A DNA stretch of 64,000 bases, taken from positions 1 to 64,000 of the forward strand of contig RXJW01000003.1 of the NCBI GenBank assembly GCA_003963005.1. Reading direction: 5' to 3'. The stretch comes from Burkholderiales bacterium (lineage in GTDB: Bacteria > Pseudomonadota > Gammaproteobacteria > Burkholderiales > Burkholderiaceae_C). Numbering within the stretch: position 1 is the first letter of the stretch; every line of letters starts with the position of its first letter. The notes below the pieces were generated by a model, which saw only the letters and a program-made list of their open reading frames with translations, was not told the origin of the DNA and did not search any database. Of this stretch, positions 43,864 through 51,347 are shown one piece after another. The position numbers and the translations under genes were made by a program.

Positions 43864-45677
43864 AGCCCTTGTCTGCTGCCCTCGCCGCGCTCGCTGCCGC
43901 GCTCACCCTGGCCCTGCCTGCCGCGCAGGCCGCCGAGCCCTCGCCACCCGTCAAGACACTGCGCTATGCCTTCCTGCAGGCCGAGACGGGCTTCGACCCG
44001 GTGCGCCTGTCGGACATCTACTCGCGCACCGTCACCTCGCACATCTTCGAGTCCCCCTACACGTATGACCCACTGGCGCGGCCGACGCGCATCGTGCCGC
44101 TGGTGGCGGAGGGCGAGCCGGAGATCAGCGCCGACTACAAGACCTTCCGCATCAGGATCCGCCCCGGGATCTACTTCGCCGACGACCCGGCATTCCAGGG
44201 CAAGAAGCGCGAACTCACCGCGCAGGACTTCGTCTACAGCATCAAGCGTTATGCCGACCCGGCCAACAACGCGCAGGGCTGGGTCAGCTACGAGGACGCG
44301 GGCATCGTCGGCCTCAGCGAACTGCGCAGCCAGGTCCTCAAGGCCAAGAAGCCCTTCCCCTACGACACCGAGGTGGAAGGCCTGAAGGCGCTGGACCGCT
44401 ACACGCTGCAGATCAAGACCGTCGAGGCACGGCCCCGGCTGGTGGAGTCGATCCTGGCCGGCAACGACCTGTACGGCGCCGTGGCGCGCGAGGTGGTGGA
44501 GTTCTACGGCGACAAGATCATGGAGCACCCGGTCGGCACCGGCCCCTTCGTGCTGAAGGACTGGCGCCGCAGCTCGCAGATCGTGCTGGTGCGCAACCCC
44601 GGCTACCGCGAGCGCCACTACGAGGCCCAGCCGGCCGCCGAAGATGCCGAGGGCCAGGCGATCCTCGCCAGGCTCAAGGGCAAGCGGCTGCCGATCGTCG
44701 ACCGGGTGGTGGTGGACATCATCGTGGAGCGGCAGCCCCGCTGGCTGGCCTTCCTGAACAACGAGCACGACTTCATCGAGCGCGTGCCGGAGGAGTTCAT
44801 CACCCAGGCCGCGCCGGGCGGCAAGCTGGCGCCCAACCTCGCCAAGCGTGGCATGCAGGCTGTCTTCACGCTGGCGCCGGACATGACGCTGACCTGCTTC
44901 AACATGGACGACCCGGTCATCGGTGGCATGGCGCCCGAGAAGGTGGCGCTGCGCCGGGCGATCTCGCTGGCCTACGACGTCAACAAGGAGATCCGCCTCG
45001 CACGCCGTGGCCAGGGCGTGCCGGCGCAGGCCCCCGTCGTGCCGAACACCACCGGCTACGACCCGGCCTTCAAGACCGAAATGAGCGACTTCGACCCGGC
45101 GCGCGCCAAGGCCTTGCTCGACCTGTACGGCTATGTCGACAAAGACGGCGATGGCTGGCGCGACATGCCCGACGGCAGCCCGCTCGTCATCACCCGCAAC
45201 ACCGAGCCCAACTCACTCAGCCGATCGATCGACGAGCTGTGGGAGAAGTCGATGCGGGCTGTCGGCATCCGTCTCAAGCTCAAGATCCAGCAGTGGCCCG
45301 AGAACCTCAAGGCCGCGCAGGCGGGCAACTACCAGATGTGGCCGGTGGGCTCCACCGCCGCCCAGCCCGACGGTGCCGGCTCCCTGCAGCGCTATTACGG
45401 GCCGGCCAGCGGCACACAGAACCTGCCGCGCTTCAAGGACAAACGCTTCGACGCGCTGTACGACCGCATCCAGGCCATGCCCGACGGACCCGAGCGCGAG
45501 GCGCTGTTCAAGGAGGCCAAGCGGCTGGCGGTGACCTACATGGCCTACAAGGTCCACGTGCACCGCATCGTCACCGACATCGAGCAGCCCTGGATGACCG
45601 GCTACCGCCGGCCGCTGTTCTGGCAGGACTTCTGGCAGTACGTGGACATCGATCCGGCCAAGCAGCCTGTCCGCTGA
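43860..45677 (+). CDS. Peptide ABC substrate-binding protein 2 (YejA-like)
   Basis: 605 residues with signal peptide MKPLSAALAALAAALTLALPAAQAA. Blocks parallel the upstream protein almost one-to-one: TLRYAFLQAETGFDPVRLSDIYSR, AQDFVYSIKRYADPA, EHPVGTGPFVLKDWRRSSQIVL, LNNEHDFIERVPEEF and MAYKVHVHRIVTDIEQPWMTGYRRPLF. It probably binds a different peptide set. Translationally coupled to its paralogue by ATGA. Confidence 0.92.
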   Translation: MKPLSAALAALAAALTLALPAAQAAEPSPPVKTLRYAFLQAETGFDPVRLSDIYSRTVTSHIFESPYTYDPLARPTRIVPLVAEGEPEISADYKTFRIRIRPGIYFADDPAFQGKKRELTAQDFVYSIKRYADPANNAQGWVSYEDAGIVGLSELRSQVLKAKKPFPYDTEVEGLKALDRYTLQIKTVEARPRLVESILAGNDLYGAVAREVVEFYGDKIMEHPVGTGPFVLKDWRRSSQIVLVRNPGYRERHYEAQPAAEDAEGQAILARLKGKRLPIVDRVVVDIIVERQPRWLAFLNNEHDFIERVPEEFITQAAPGGKLAPNLAKRGMQAVFTLAPDMTLTCFNMDDPVIGGMAPEKVALRRAISLAYDVNKEIRLARRGQGVPAQAPVVPNTTGYDPAFKTEMSDFDPARAKALLDLYGYVDKDGDGWRDMPDGSPLVITRNTEPNSLSRSIDELWEKSMRAVGIRLKLKIQQWPENLKAAQAGNYQMWPVGSTAAQPDGAGSLQRYYGPASGTQNLPRFKDKRFDALYDRIQAMPDGPEREALFKEAKRLAVTYMAYKVHVHRIVTDIEQPWMTGYRRPLFWQDFWQYVDIDPAKQPVR

Positions 45678-45780
45678 TTTCCGCGACCGCATCCCGCGGA
45701 ATCGACGGCCTGTCGCACAGGGATGGCCGGCCGACGCGGTGACGCTAGGCTTCGTCTCATCAACACCGAGAGGAGCTCCC

Positions 45781-46107
45781 ATGAACGATGCTGACGAACT
45801 CACCAAACTGGCCGACCTGCATGCCCGCGGGGTGCTGAACGACGAGGAGTTCGCCAAGGCCAAGGCGCGCGTGCTGGACGGCCAGGCCGCCGCGGCCGGG
45901 CATGCCACCGGCCCGAACGTCGGCGCCGTCAACGGCATCCGCCGCTCGCGCATGGACCGCTGGCTCGGCGGCGTCTGCGGCGGCATTGCCCGCGCAACCG
46001 CCCTGGACTCCTGGGTGTGGCGCCTGATCTTCACGGTGCTCTTCCTGGCCTTCGGCAGCGGCATCTTCCTGTACATCCTCCTTTGGATCTTCGTACCTGA
46101 AGATTGA
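45781..46107 (+). CDS. SHOCT-PspC membrane protein
   Basis: 108 residues with a strong Shine-Dalgarno (GAGAGGAG) before the ATG. The N-terminal SHOCT motif (DELTKLADLHARGVLNDEEFAKAKARVL) is a short oligomerisation helix pair; the C-terminal PspC domain (RMDRWLGGVCGGIARATALDSWVWRLIFTVLFLAFGSGIFLYILLWIFVPED) carries two membrane segments. PspC-type proteins sense envelope stress. No pspA/B neighbours are present, so it probably acts alone. Confidence 0.88.
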   Translation: MNDADELTKLADLHARGVLNDEEFAKAKARVLDGQAAAAGHATGPNVGAVNGIRRSRMDRWLGGVCGGIARATALDSWVWRLIFTVLFLAFGSGIFLYILLWIFVPED

Positions 46108-46116
46108 CCCCCCCTA

Positions 46117-46174
46117 CCGGCTTCGCCGGCCCCCCGAGGGGGCACGCCAGGCCGACCGGCAAAGCCGGATCGGC
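46117..46174. repeat. Cluster of three GC stem-loops
   Basis: In series: CCGGC-TTC-GCCGG (46117-46129), CCCCC-GA-GGGGG (46131-46142), and GCCGACCGGC-AAA-GCCGG-A-TCGGC (46151-46174), all directly after the PspC stop. They resemble REP-type dispersed palindromes (compare CCCCCTCGGGGGG at 11125-11137) and could also terminate transcription without a T-run. Confidence 0.65.
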
Positions 46175-46253
46175 CGGCGTCGCTGGAGGGGTCGGCCCTG
46201 GGGCCTCCGGTGAAATCGCCGGTATGCTGGCTGTCACGAGACGGAGACAGCGC

Positions 46254-47885
46254 ATGAAACAGCTTGCAGGCCTGGACGCCAGCTTCCTGTATCTGGAGAC
46301 GCCGCAGATGCCGATGCATGTCGGCGCGCTGCATGTGCTGGAGCTGCCCGAGGGCTACGACGGGGATTTCGTCGAGGACCTGCGGGAGCACATGCGGGCC
46401 CGGTTGCCGCTGCTGCCAGCGCTGCGCCGCAAGCTGCTGACGATGCCGCTGGGCCTGTCCAACCCGGGCTGGGTGGATGCCGACCCGGACCTCGAAGAAC
46501 ACATCGTCGAAATCCCCCTGCCCGAAGGCCGCGGCATGGCCGCGCTGGAAGCCCAGGTGGCTGCCCTGCACCCGGTGCTGCTGGACCGCAGCCGTCCGCT
46601 GTGGAAGTTCCACGTCTTCACGGGCCTGGAGCCCGGCCCCGAGGGTCAGACGCGCGTGGCGCTGTACACGCAGCTGCATCACGCGGCGGTCGACGGTCAG
46701 GCCGCCGTGGCCCTGGCCCAGGTCATCCTCGACCTGAGCCCCGAGCCGCGCGCCGTGGACGCCATCGCCGCCCGCGGCAAGAAGCGCGGTCAGCTCGGCA
46801 CGGTGGGCCTGCTGCGTGCGGCCGTCTCGCAGCAGTGGAAGCAGACCGTCAAGCTCGCCCGCTCGCTGCCGAGCGCGGCCGGCATCCTCGGCAACATGGC
46901 CGTGGGCTACGTGGGCGGCGCCGCGGCGGGGGCCTCGGTCAGCAAGCTGCGCCAGTTGCTGGCCGACGTGGCCTCGCAGACCACCGCCGTCGTGCGCGGC
47001 AAGACCGCCGTCTCCAGCCTCGGGCCGGCACCCCGCACCCGCTTCAACGTGAGCCTGTCGGCCACGCGCTCGTTCGCAGCCGTCACGCTGCCGCTGGCCG
47101 AACTCAACCGCACCCGCAAGCGCCACGGCGCGAGCCTGAACGATGCGGTGCTGTTCGTCATCGGCGGCGCGCTGCGCCGCTACTTCAGCAAGCACGGCCC
47201 GCTGCCTCGCAAGAGCCTGATCGCCGCCGTGCCGGTGTCCACGCGGGCAGCGGGCGACACCACGTCCAACAACCAGGCCACGATGACGCTGATGAGCCTG
47301 GGAACGCACCTGGCCCAGCCCGCCGAGCGGCTGGCGCATGTGATGGCCGCCAGTCAGGCCATGAAGGCGCAGATGAACCAGCTCAAGAGCCTGATGCCGA
47401 CCGACTTCCCGAGCCTGGGCATCCCGTGGCTGATGCAGGCCGGCGCGATGCTGTACGGCCGCGCCAAGGTGGCCGAGAAGCTGCCCGTCATCGCCAACGT
47501 CGTCATCTCCAACGTGCCCGGCCCGCAGATGCCGCTGTACTTGGCGGGCGCCCGGATGGTCACCAACTACCCCACGTCCATCGCCGTGCACGGCCTGGCG
47601 CTGAACGTGACGGTGCAGACCTACAACCAGTCGCTGGACATCGGCCTGATGGCCTGCGGCGAGGCCTTGCCCGAGACCGCTGAACTGGCGGCTTATGTGG
47701 AGGCTGCGTTCATGGAGTTCCAGGCCCTGCCGGTGGCCGAGCCGGCCGACGTCACCCCACCGCCGACGCGGGTGGCCGCGCGCAAAGCCCCGGCCAAGAA
47801 GGCCACCGCCAAGCGCCGAGCCGTCGCCAAGGCGACAGCCAAGCCCCGGGCAAGCACGCCTCGGAAACGCGCCACGGCTGGCTAA
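46254..47885 (+). CDS. Wax ester synthase/diacylglycerol acyltransferase
   Basis: 543 residues. It shows the WS/DGAT signature: LDASFLYLETPQMPMHVGALHVLEL at the N-terminus, catalytic HHAAVDG (142-148), RFNVSLSATRSFA, NDAVLFVIGGALRRYF, and VISNVPGPQMPLYLAGARM. It esterifies acyl-CoA to fatty alcohols or diacylglycerol for storage lipid. The last about 40 residues are a Lys/Ala/Arg tail (APAKKATAKRRAVAKATAKPR...), like histone H1-type repeats, not part of the core enzyme. It could bind DNA, RNA or an acidic surface of storage granules. Confidence 0.92.
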   Translation: MKQLAGLDASFLYLETPQMPMHVGALHVLELPEGYDGDFVEDLREHMRARLPLLPALRRKLLTMPLGLSNPGWVDADPDLEEHIVEIPLPEGRGMAALEAQVAALHPVLLDRSRPLWKFHVFTGLEPGPEGQTRVALYTQLHHAAVDGQAAVALAQVILDLSPEPRAVDAIAARGKKRGQLGTVGLLRAAVSQQWKQTVKLARSLPSAAGILGNMAVGYVGGAAAGASVSKLRQLLADVASQTTAVVRGKTAVSSLGPAPRTRFNVSLSATRSFAAVTLPLAELNRTRKRHGASLNDAVLFVIGGALRRYFSKHGPLPRKSLIAAVPVSTRAAGDTTSNNQATMTLMSLGTHLAQPAERLAHVMAASQAMKAQMNQLKSLMPTDFPSLGIPWLMQAGAMLYGRAKVAEKLPVIANVVISNVPGPQMPLYLAGARMVTNYPTSIAVHGLALNVTVQTYNQSLDIGLMACGEALPETAELAAYVEAAFMEFQALPVAEPADVTPPPTRVAARKAPAKKATAKRRAVAKATAKPRASTPRKRATAG

Positions 47886-47897
47886 CATGCCGGGGCT

Positions 47898-48746
47898 GTG
47901 CCTGCCCTCTCCGCCCTGATGCCCGCTTCCCGCACGCCGCGCTTCTCGCGCTGGCAGAACGCCCCGGCCCTGACGCCGCCTGACTGGTCCGACCTGCGCG
48001 CCCCCAACGCCTGGCTGCTGCTGCTGGAAGGCCGCGCGCCCTGGGAGTACGCCGCGCTGCTGGCCGCCACGCCCTGGCTGAAGAAGCTGCCGCACGGTGA
48101 CGGCCATCCGGTGCTCGTCTTCCCCGGCCTCGGCGCGAATGACCTCACCACGGCGCCGCTGCGCGCCCTGCTCGACAGCATCGGCTACATGACCCAGCCC
48201 TGGGGCCAGGGCTTCAACTTCGGGCCGCGGGCCGGCGTGCTGGAACAGATCAAGCACGACCTGCAGGCCCTGCACCGGCGCCATCACCGCAAGGTCAGCC
48301 TGCTGGGCTGGAGCCTGGGCGGCATCTACGCCCGCGAACTGGCCAAGGAATGCCCGGACCTCGTGCGCTGCGTCATCACACTGGGCACGCCCTTCACCGG
48401 GCACCCGCGGGCGACGAATGCCTGGCGCTTCTTCGAACTGGTCAGCGGCCACACCTCGAACGACCCCGAGCTGATGGCCGCCATCCGACAGGCGCCGCCG
48501 GTGCCCACGACGTCCATCTACTCGAAGACCGACGGCGTGGTGGCCTGGCGCTGCAGCGTCAATGAGCCGGGGCCGCTGGTCGAGAACATCGAGGTGCATG
48601 CCAGCCACATCGGCCTGGGCTTCAACCCCATGGCGCTGTACGCACTGGCCGACCGGCTCGCCCAGCCCGAAGGCTCCTGGACGCCCTTCGAGCCCAAGGG
48701 CGCGCGGCGCTGGTTCTACAAGACGCCGGGCGGCGCCAGCGAGTGA
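47898..48746 (+). CDS. Alpha/beta hydrolase, lipase-like
   Basis: 282 residues (275 if the ATG at 47919 is used; the GTG at 47898 has GGGG just upstream). The nucleophile elbow GWSLGGIYAREL contains the catalytic serine; VLVFPGLGAND gives the oxyanion loop, and the late ASHIGLGFNP likely carries the catalytic His. It lies 12 bases after the WS/DGAT gene, so a role in neutral-lipid turnover is plausible by context only. Confidence 0.82.
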   Translation: MPALSALMPASRTPRFSRWQNAPALTPPDWSDLRAPNAWLLLLEGRAPWEYAALLAATPWLKKLPHGDGHPVLVFPGLGANDLTTAPLRALLDSIGYMTQPWGQGFNFGPRAGVLEQIKHDLQALHRRHHRKVSLLGWSLGGIYARELAKECPDLVRCVITLGTPFTGHPRATNAWRFFELVSGHTSNDPELMAAIRQAPPVPTTSIYSKTDGVVAWRCSVNEPGPLVENIEVHASHIGLGFNPMALYALADRLAQPEGSWTPFEPKGARRWFYKTPGGASE

Positions 48747-48847
48747 GCGGGCGGCGTCCCGCCGCACGGCCGCATCCGGCCAAGAGCCCTTCCGAGGACC
48801 GCGTGACGAACTCGCGGTAAGGTATCGCCTTCAACCGGACCCGAGCC

Positions 48848-49444
48848 ATGCACCACCACACCCTCGCTGCCGACGACAAGGCCGCCAAGAAAGACGCCCC
48901 CGAGAAGATGGAAGAGCAGCTGCTCTTCAAGAGCCGCTTCGTGATGATCTTCGGCGAGATCGACGACAAGATGGCCCATGCCACCTGCCGGCGCCTGCTC
49001 GCGCTGAGCCAGGAATCCGATGCGCCCATCACGCTGCTGATCTCCAGCCCCGGCGGCCATGTGGAGAGCGGTGACGCCATCCACGACATGATCCGTTTCG
49101 TGCGTGCCCCGGTCACCGTGATCGGCACCGGCTGGGTGGCCAGCGCCGGCACGCACATCTACCTCGCCGCGCCCAAGGAACGGCGCCTGGCGCTGCCGAA
49201 CACGCGCTTCATGATCCACCAGCCGGCCGGTGGCGCCGGTGGCCAGGCGAGCGACATCGCGATCCAGGCCAAGGAAATCATCCGCACCCGCGAGCGCATC
49301 GCCGCGGTCATCGCGCGCGAGACCGGCCAGCCGCTGGAGCGCGTGGCCGTCGACATCGAACGCGATTTCTGGATGAGCACCGACGAGGCCATCGCCTACG
49401 GGCTGGTGTCGCGCGTCGTCGAGCGACAGTCCGACCTCGGCTGA
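48848..49444 (+). CDS. ClpP-family serine protease paralogue
   Basis: 198 residues with a ClpP fold: FGEIDDKMA, LISSPGGHVESGDAIHDMI, the nucleophile in GWVASAGTHI (Ser99), the catalytic His in RFMIHQPAGG (His124) and Asp in ERDFWMS (Asp173). In standard ClpP the serine motif is QAASMGA; here SAGTHIYL gives a variant. The N-terminal 20 residues are Lys/His-rich. It lacks adjacent clpX or tig, so it is probably a second, ClpP2/NfeD-like or independent protease rather than the housekeeping enzyme. Confidence 0.85.
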   Translation: MHHHTLAADDKAAKKDAPEKMEEQLLFKSRFVMIFGEIDDKMAHATCRRLLALSQESDAPITLLISSPGGHVESGDAIHDMIRFVRAPVTVIGTGWVASAGTHIYLAAPKERRLALPNTRFMIHQPAGGAGGQASDIAIQAKEIIRTRERIAAVIARETGQPLERVAVDIERDFWMSTDEAIAYGLVSRVVERQSDLG

Positions 49445-49458
49445 TCCCGTCACCGCTG

Positions 49459-50355
49459 ATGCAGCTGTCCTGCAATGGCGTGCGCCTCGAAGTCGAGGTG
49501 CACGGCCCCGACGATGGCGAGCCGCTGCTGATGATCATGGGCCTGGGCATGCAGCTCGTGGCCTGGCCGGATGGCCTCGTGGAGCAGCTGGTCGCGCGGG
49601 GCTTTCGCGTGATCCGCTTCGACAACCGGGATGTCGGGCTGAGCCAGTCCTTCGATGCGCTCGGCGTGCCCAACATCCCCGTCGCGGCCCTGCTGCACAC
49701 CTTCGGCCTGCCCGTGAAGGCGCCCTACCAGATCGCCGACCTGGCGCGCGATGCCGTCGGCGTGCTGGACGCACTCGGCATCGACCGGGCCCACGTCTGC
49801 GGGGCGTCGATGGGCGGCATGATCGCGCAGCACCTGGGCTTCGCCCATGGCCAGCGCGTGAAGAGCCTCACGCTGATGATGACCACCAGCGGCCACCGCA
49901 GCCTGCCCAAGGAAAGCCTCAAGGTGCGCCGCGCGATGCTGTCGCGCCCGCGCCCGGCCAGCACGCCGGCGCAGAAGTTCGAGCACGTGGTGGAGCACTA
50001 CGCGATGCTGTACGGCGTCATCGGCAGCCCCGGCTACCCGCCAGAGCCGCAGGTGCTGCGCGCGCGCATCGCCCAGACCGTGAAGCGGGCCTTCCGCCCG
50101 CAGGCCGTGGCCCGGCAGCTCGTGGCGATCGCCGCGGACACGCACCGCGCCGAGCGGCTGCCGCGCATCACCGCGCCGACACTGGTACTGCATGGCGAGA
50201 GCGACGCGCTGATCCCGGTGGCCGCGGCGCATGACCTGGCGCGGCGCATTCCCGGTGCCCGGCTCGAAACCCTCCCGGGCTGGGGGCACGACCTGCCCGA
50301 GGCCCTGTGGCCGCGCCTGGCTGACGGGATCGCCGGCATCGCCGGGATGCCCTGA
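49459..50355 (+). CDS. Alpha/beta hydrolase
   Basis: 298 residues. LIMGLGMQLVAWPDGLVEQL begins the core fold, RFDNRDVGLSQ follows, the nucleophile lies in CGASMGGMIAQ, and the C-terminal triad parts are LHGESDALIPV (Asp) and GWGHDLP (His). It resembles haloperoxidase/esterase-type hydrolases (TAP-like and 3-oxoadipate enol-lactonase relatives). The specificity is unknown. It follows the ClpP paralogue by 14 bases in the same direction. Confidence 0.85.
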   Translation: MQLSCNGVRLEVEVHGPDDGEPLLMIMGLGMQLVAWPDGLVEQLVARGFRVIRFDNRDVGLSQSFDALGVPNIPVAALLHTFGLPVKAPYQIADLARDAVGVLDALGIDRAHVCGASMGGMIAQHLGFAHGQRVKSLTLMMTTSGHRSLPKESLKVRRAMLSRPRPASTPAQKFEHVVEHYAMLYGVIGSPGYPPEPQVLRARIAQTVKRAFRPQAVARQLVAIAADTHRAERLPRITAPTLVLHGESDALIPVAAAHDLARRIPGARLETLPGWGHDLPEALWPRLADGIAGIAGMP

Positions 50356-50369
50356 GCAGGCGCGGGCGC

Positions 50370-50708
50370 TCAGCGCTGGGCGTCGGCCATCGCGGCAATC
50401 GTCTGGTAGGCCTGTAGGGCCTCTTCCAGGTTCGGACTGCCTTCCATCAACGCCTTCTTCAGCGTGAGCTGGGCGTCTTCGGTCTGCTGCTCCTGGTCGG
50501 ACACGGTGCCGTCGTGGTTGAGGTCGGCGGTCGCATGCACGATGCCGGTGGCGATCTTGGCGGCGTCCTGCGAGGCGGCAGCCCGCTGCCCGCCACGCGA
50601 CACCGTCACAACGACCGAGGCATCCCGCGCCTCGGGCGGGCGCGCTACCACCGGCGCCGCGGAGGGCGCCGCAGCGGTGTTCGGCACGGAGGAAACGGGG
50701 GGCAGCAT
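50370..50708 (-). CDS. Small EF-hand protein
   Basis: 112 residues. One canonical EF-hand loop is visible: Asp62, Asn64, Asp66, Gly67, Thr68, Ser70 and Glu73 (DLNHDGTVSDQE), preceded and followed by helices. The N-terminal half is low-complexity Ala/Pro/Val. It is probably a calcium-binding protein, but export is unclear because no typical signal peptide is visible. It converges on the hydrolase gene with a 14-base gap. Confidence 0.68.
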   Translation of the reverse strand: MLPPVSSVPNTAAAPSAAPVVARPPEARDASVVVTVSRGGQRAAASQDAAKIATGIVHATADLNHDGTVSDQEQQTEDAQLTLKKALMEGSPNLEEALQAYQTIAAMADAQR

Positions 50709-50787
50709 GACGGAATCAGCGGGTTCGTTCCCGGTTATCGGCCGGCGCCGCAGGAGCTGAAGCCCCGTGGCCAGGGTGGGCGCAGCC

Positions 50788-51207
50788 TCAGCGTGCGCGG
50801 GCCTCGGCCTTGATCTCGACGGTCGTGCGCTGATGGTTCTCGCCTTCCACGATCAAAGTGAGCGGCACGCTGTCGCCGGCCTTGATGGGTGCCTTCAGAC
50901 CCAGCAGCATGACGTGGTAACTGCCGGGCTTGAGCGCCACCGGCTGCCCGGCAGGCAGCGGCAGCGCGTCGACCGCGCGCATCTTCATGACGCCATCGTC
51001 CATCTTCATCTCGTGGATCTCGACGCTCTCGGCCACGGGCGAGCTGGCGGCAACGACCTTGCCAGCCTTGGTGGCGGTGAGCTGCATGAAGGCGCCGGTG
51101 GCCTTCTGCGGCGCGACGGTGGCACGCACCCAGGGGTCGTCGACCTTGACCTGGGCGTGCGCGGCGAGGGACGTGGCGAGGACGGTGGCGAGGAGGAAAC
51201 AGCGCAT
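50788..51207 (-). CDS. PCu(A)C-type periplasmic copper chaperone
   Basis: 139 residues. Signal peptide MRCFLLATVLATSLAAHAQ and the PCu(A)C fold (VDDPWVRATVAPQKATGAFMQLT). The Cu(I) ligands fit the H-M-X10-M-X21-H-X-M pattern: EIHEMKMDDG, VMKMRAVDALPL and YHVMLLGLK. It delivers copper to cytochrome oxidase in the periplasm. It is placed next to the EF-hand protein and divergent from the KAP gene; no sco1 homologue is adjacent. Confidence 0.92.
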   Translation of the reverse strand: MRCFLLATVLATSLAAHAQVKVDDPWVRATVAPQKATGAFMQLTATKAGKVVAASSPVAESVEIHEMKMDDGVMKMRAVDALPLPAGQPVALKPGSYHVMLLGLKAPIKAGDSVPLTLIVEGENHQRTTVEIKAEARAR

Positions 51208-51347
51208 GGCGTGAAGCGAGTGACGGGTTGAGCCCGGATTGTGGCAAGCCCGTCATCCCCCGGTTGCGCGTGCGCCCACCACGGCTGGCGGATTGACGCC
51301 ACATGCGGCCGACGTAGAACATGCGACCGCATCAGGGAGATACCAAG

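Noticed and set aside
45213-48767. A 1184-codon open frame on the minus strand opposite the binding protein, WS/DGAT and hydrolase genes
   Set aside because: It is antisense to well-supported genes, has Gln/His/Arg-rich composition typical of mirror frames in GC-rich DNA, and shows no domain.
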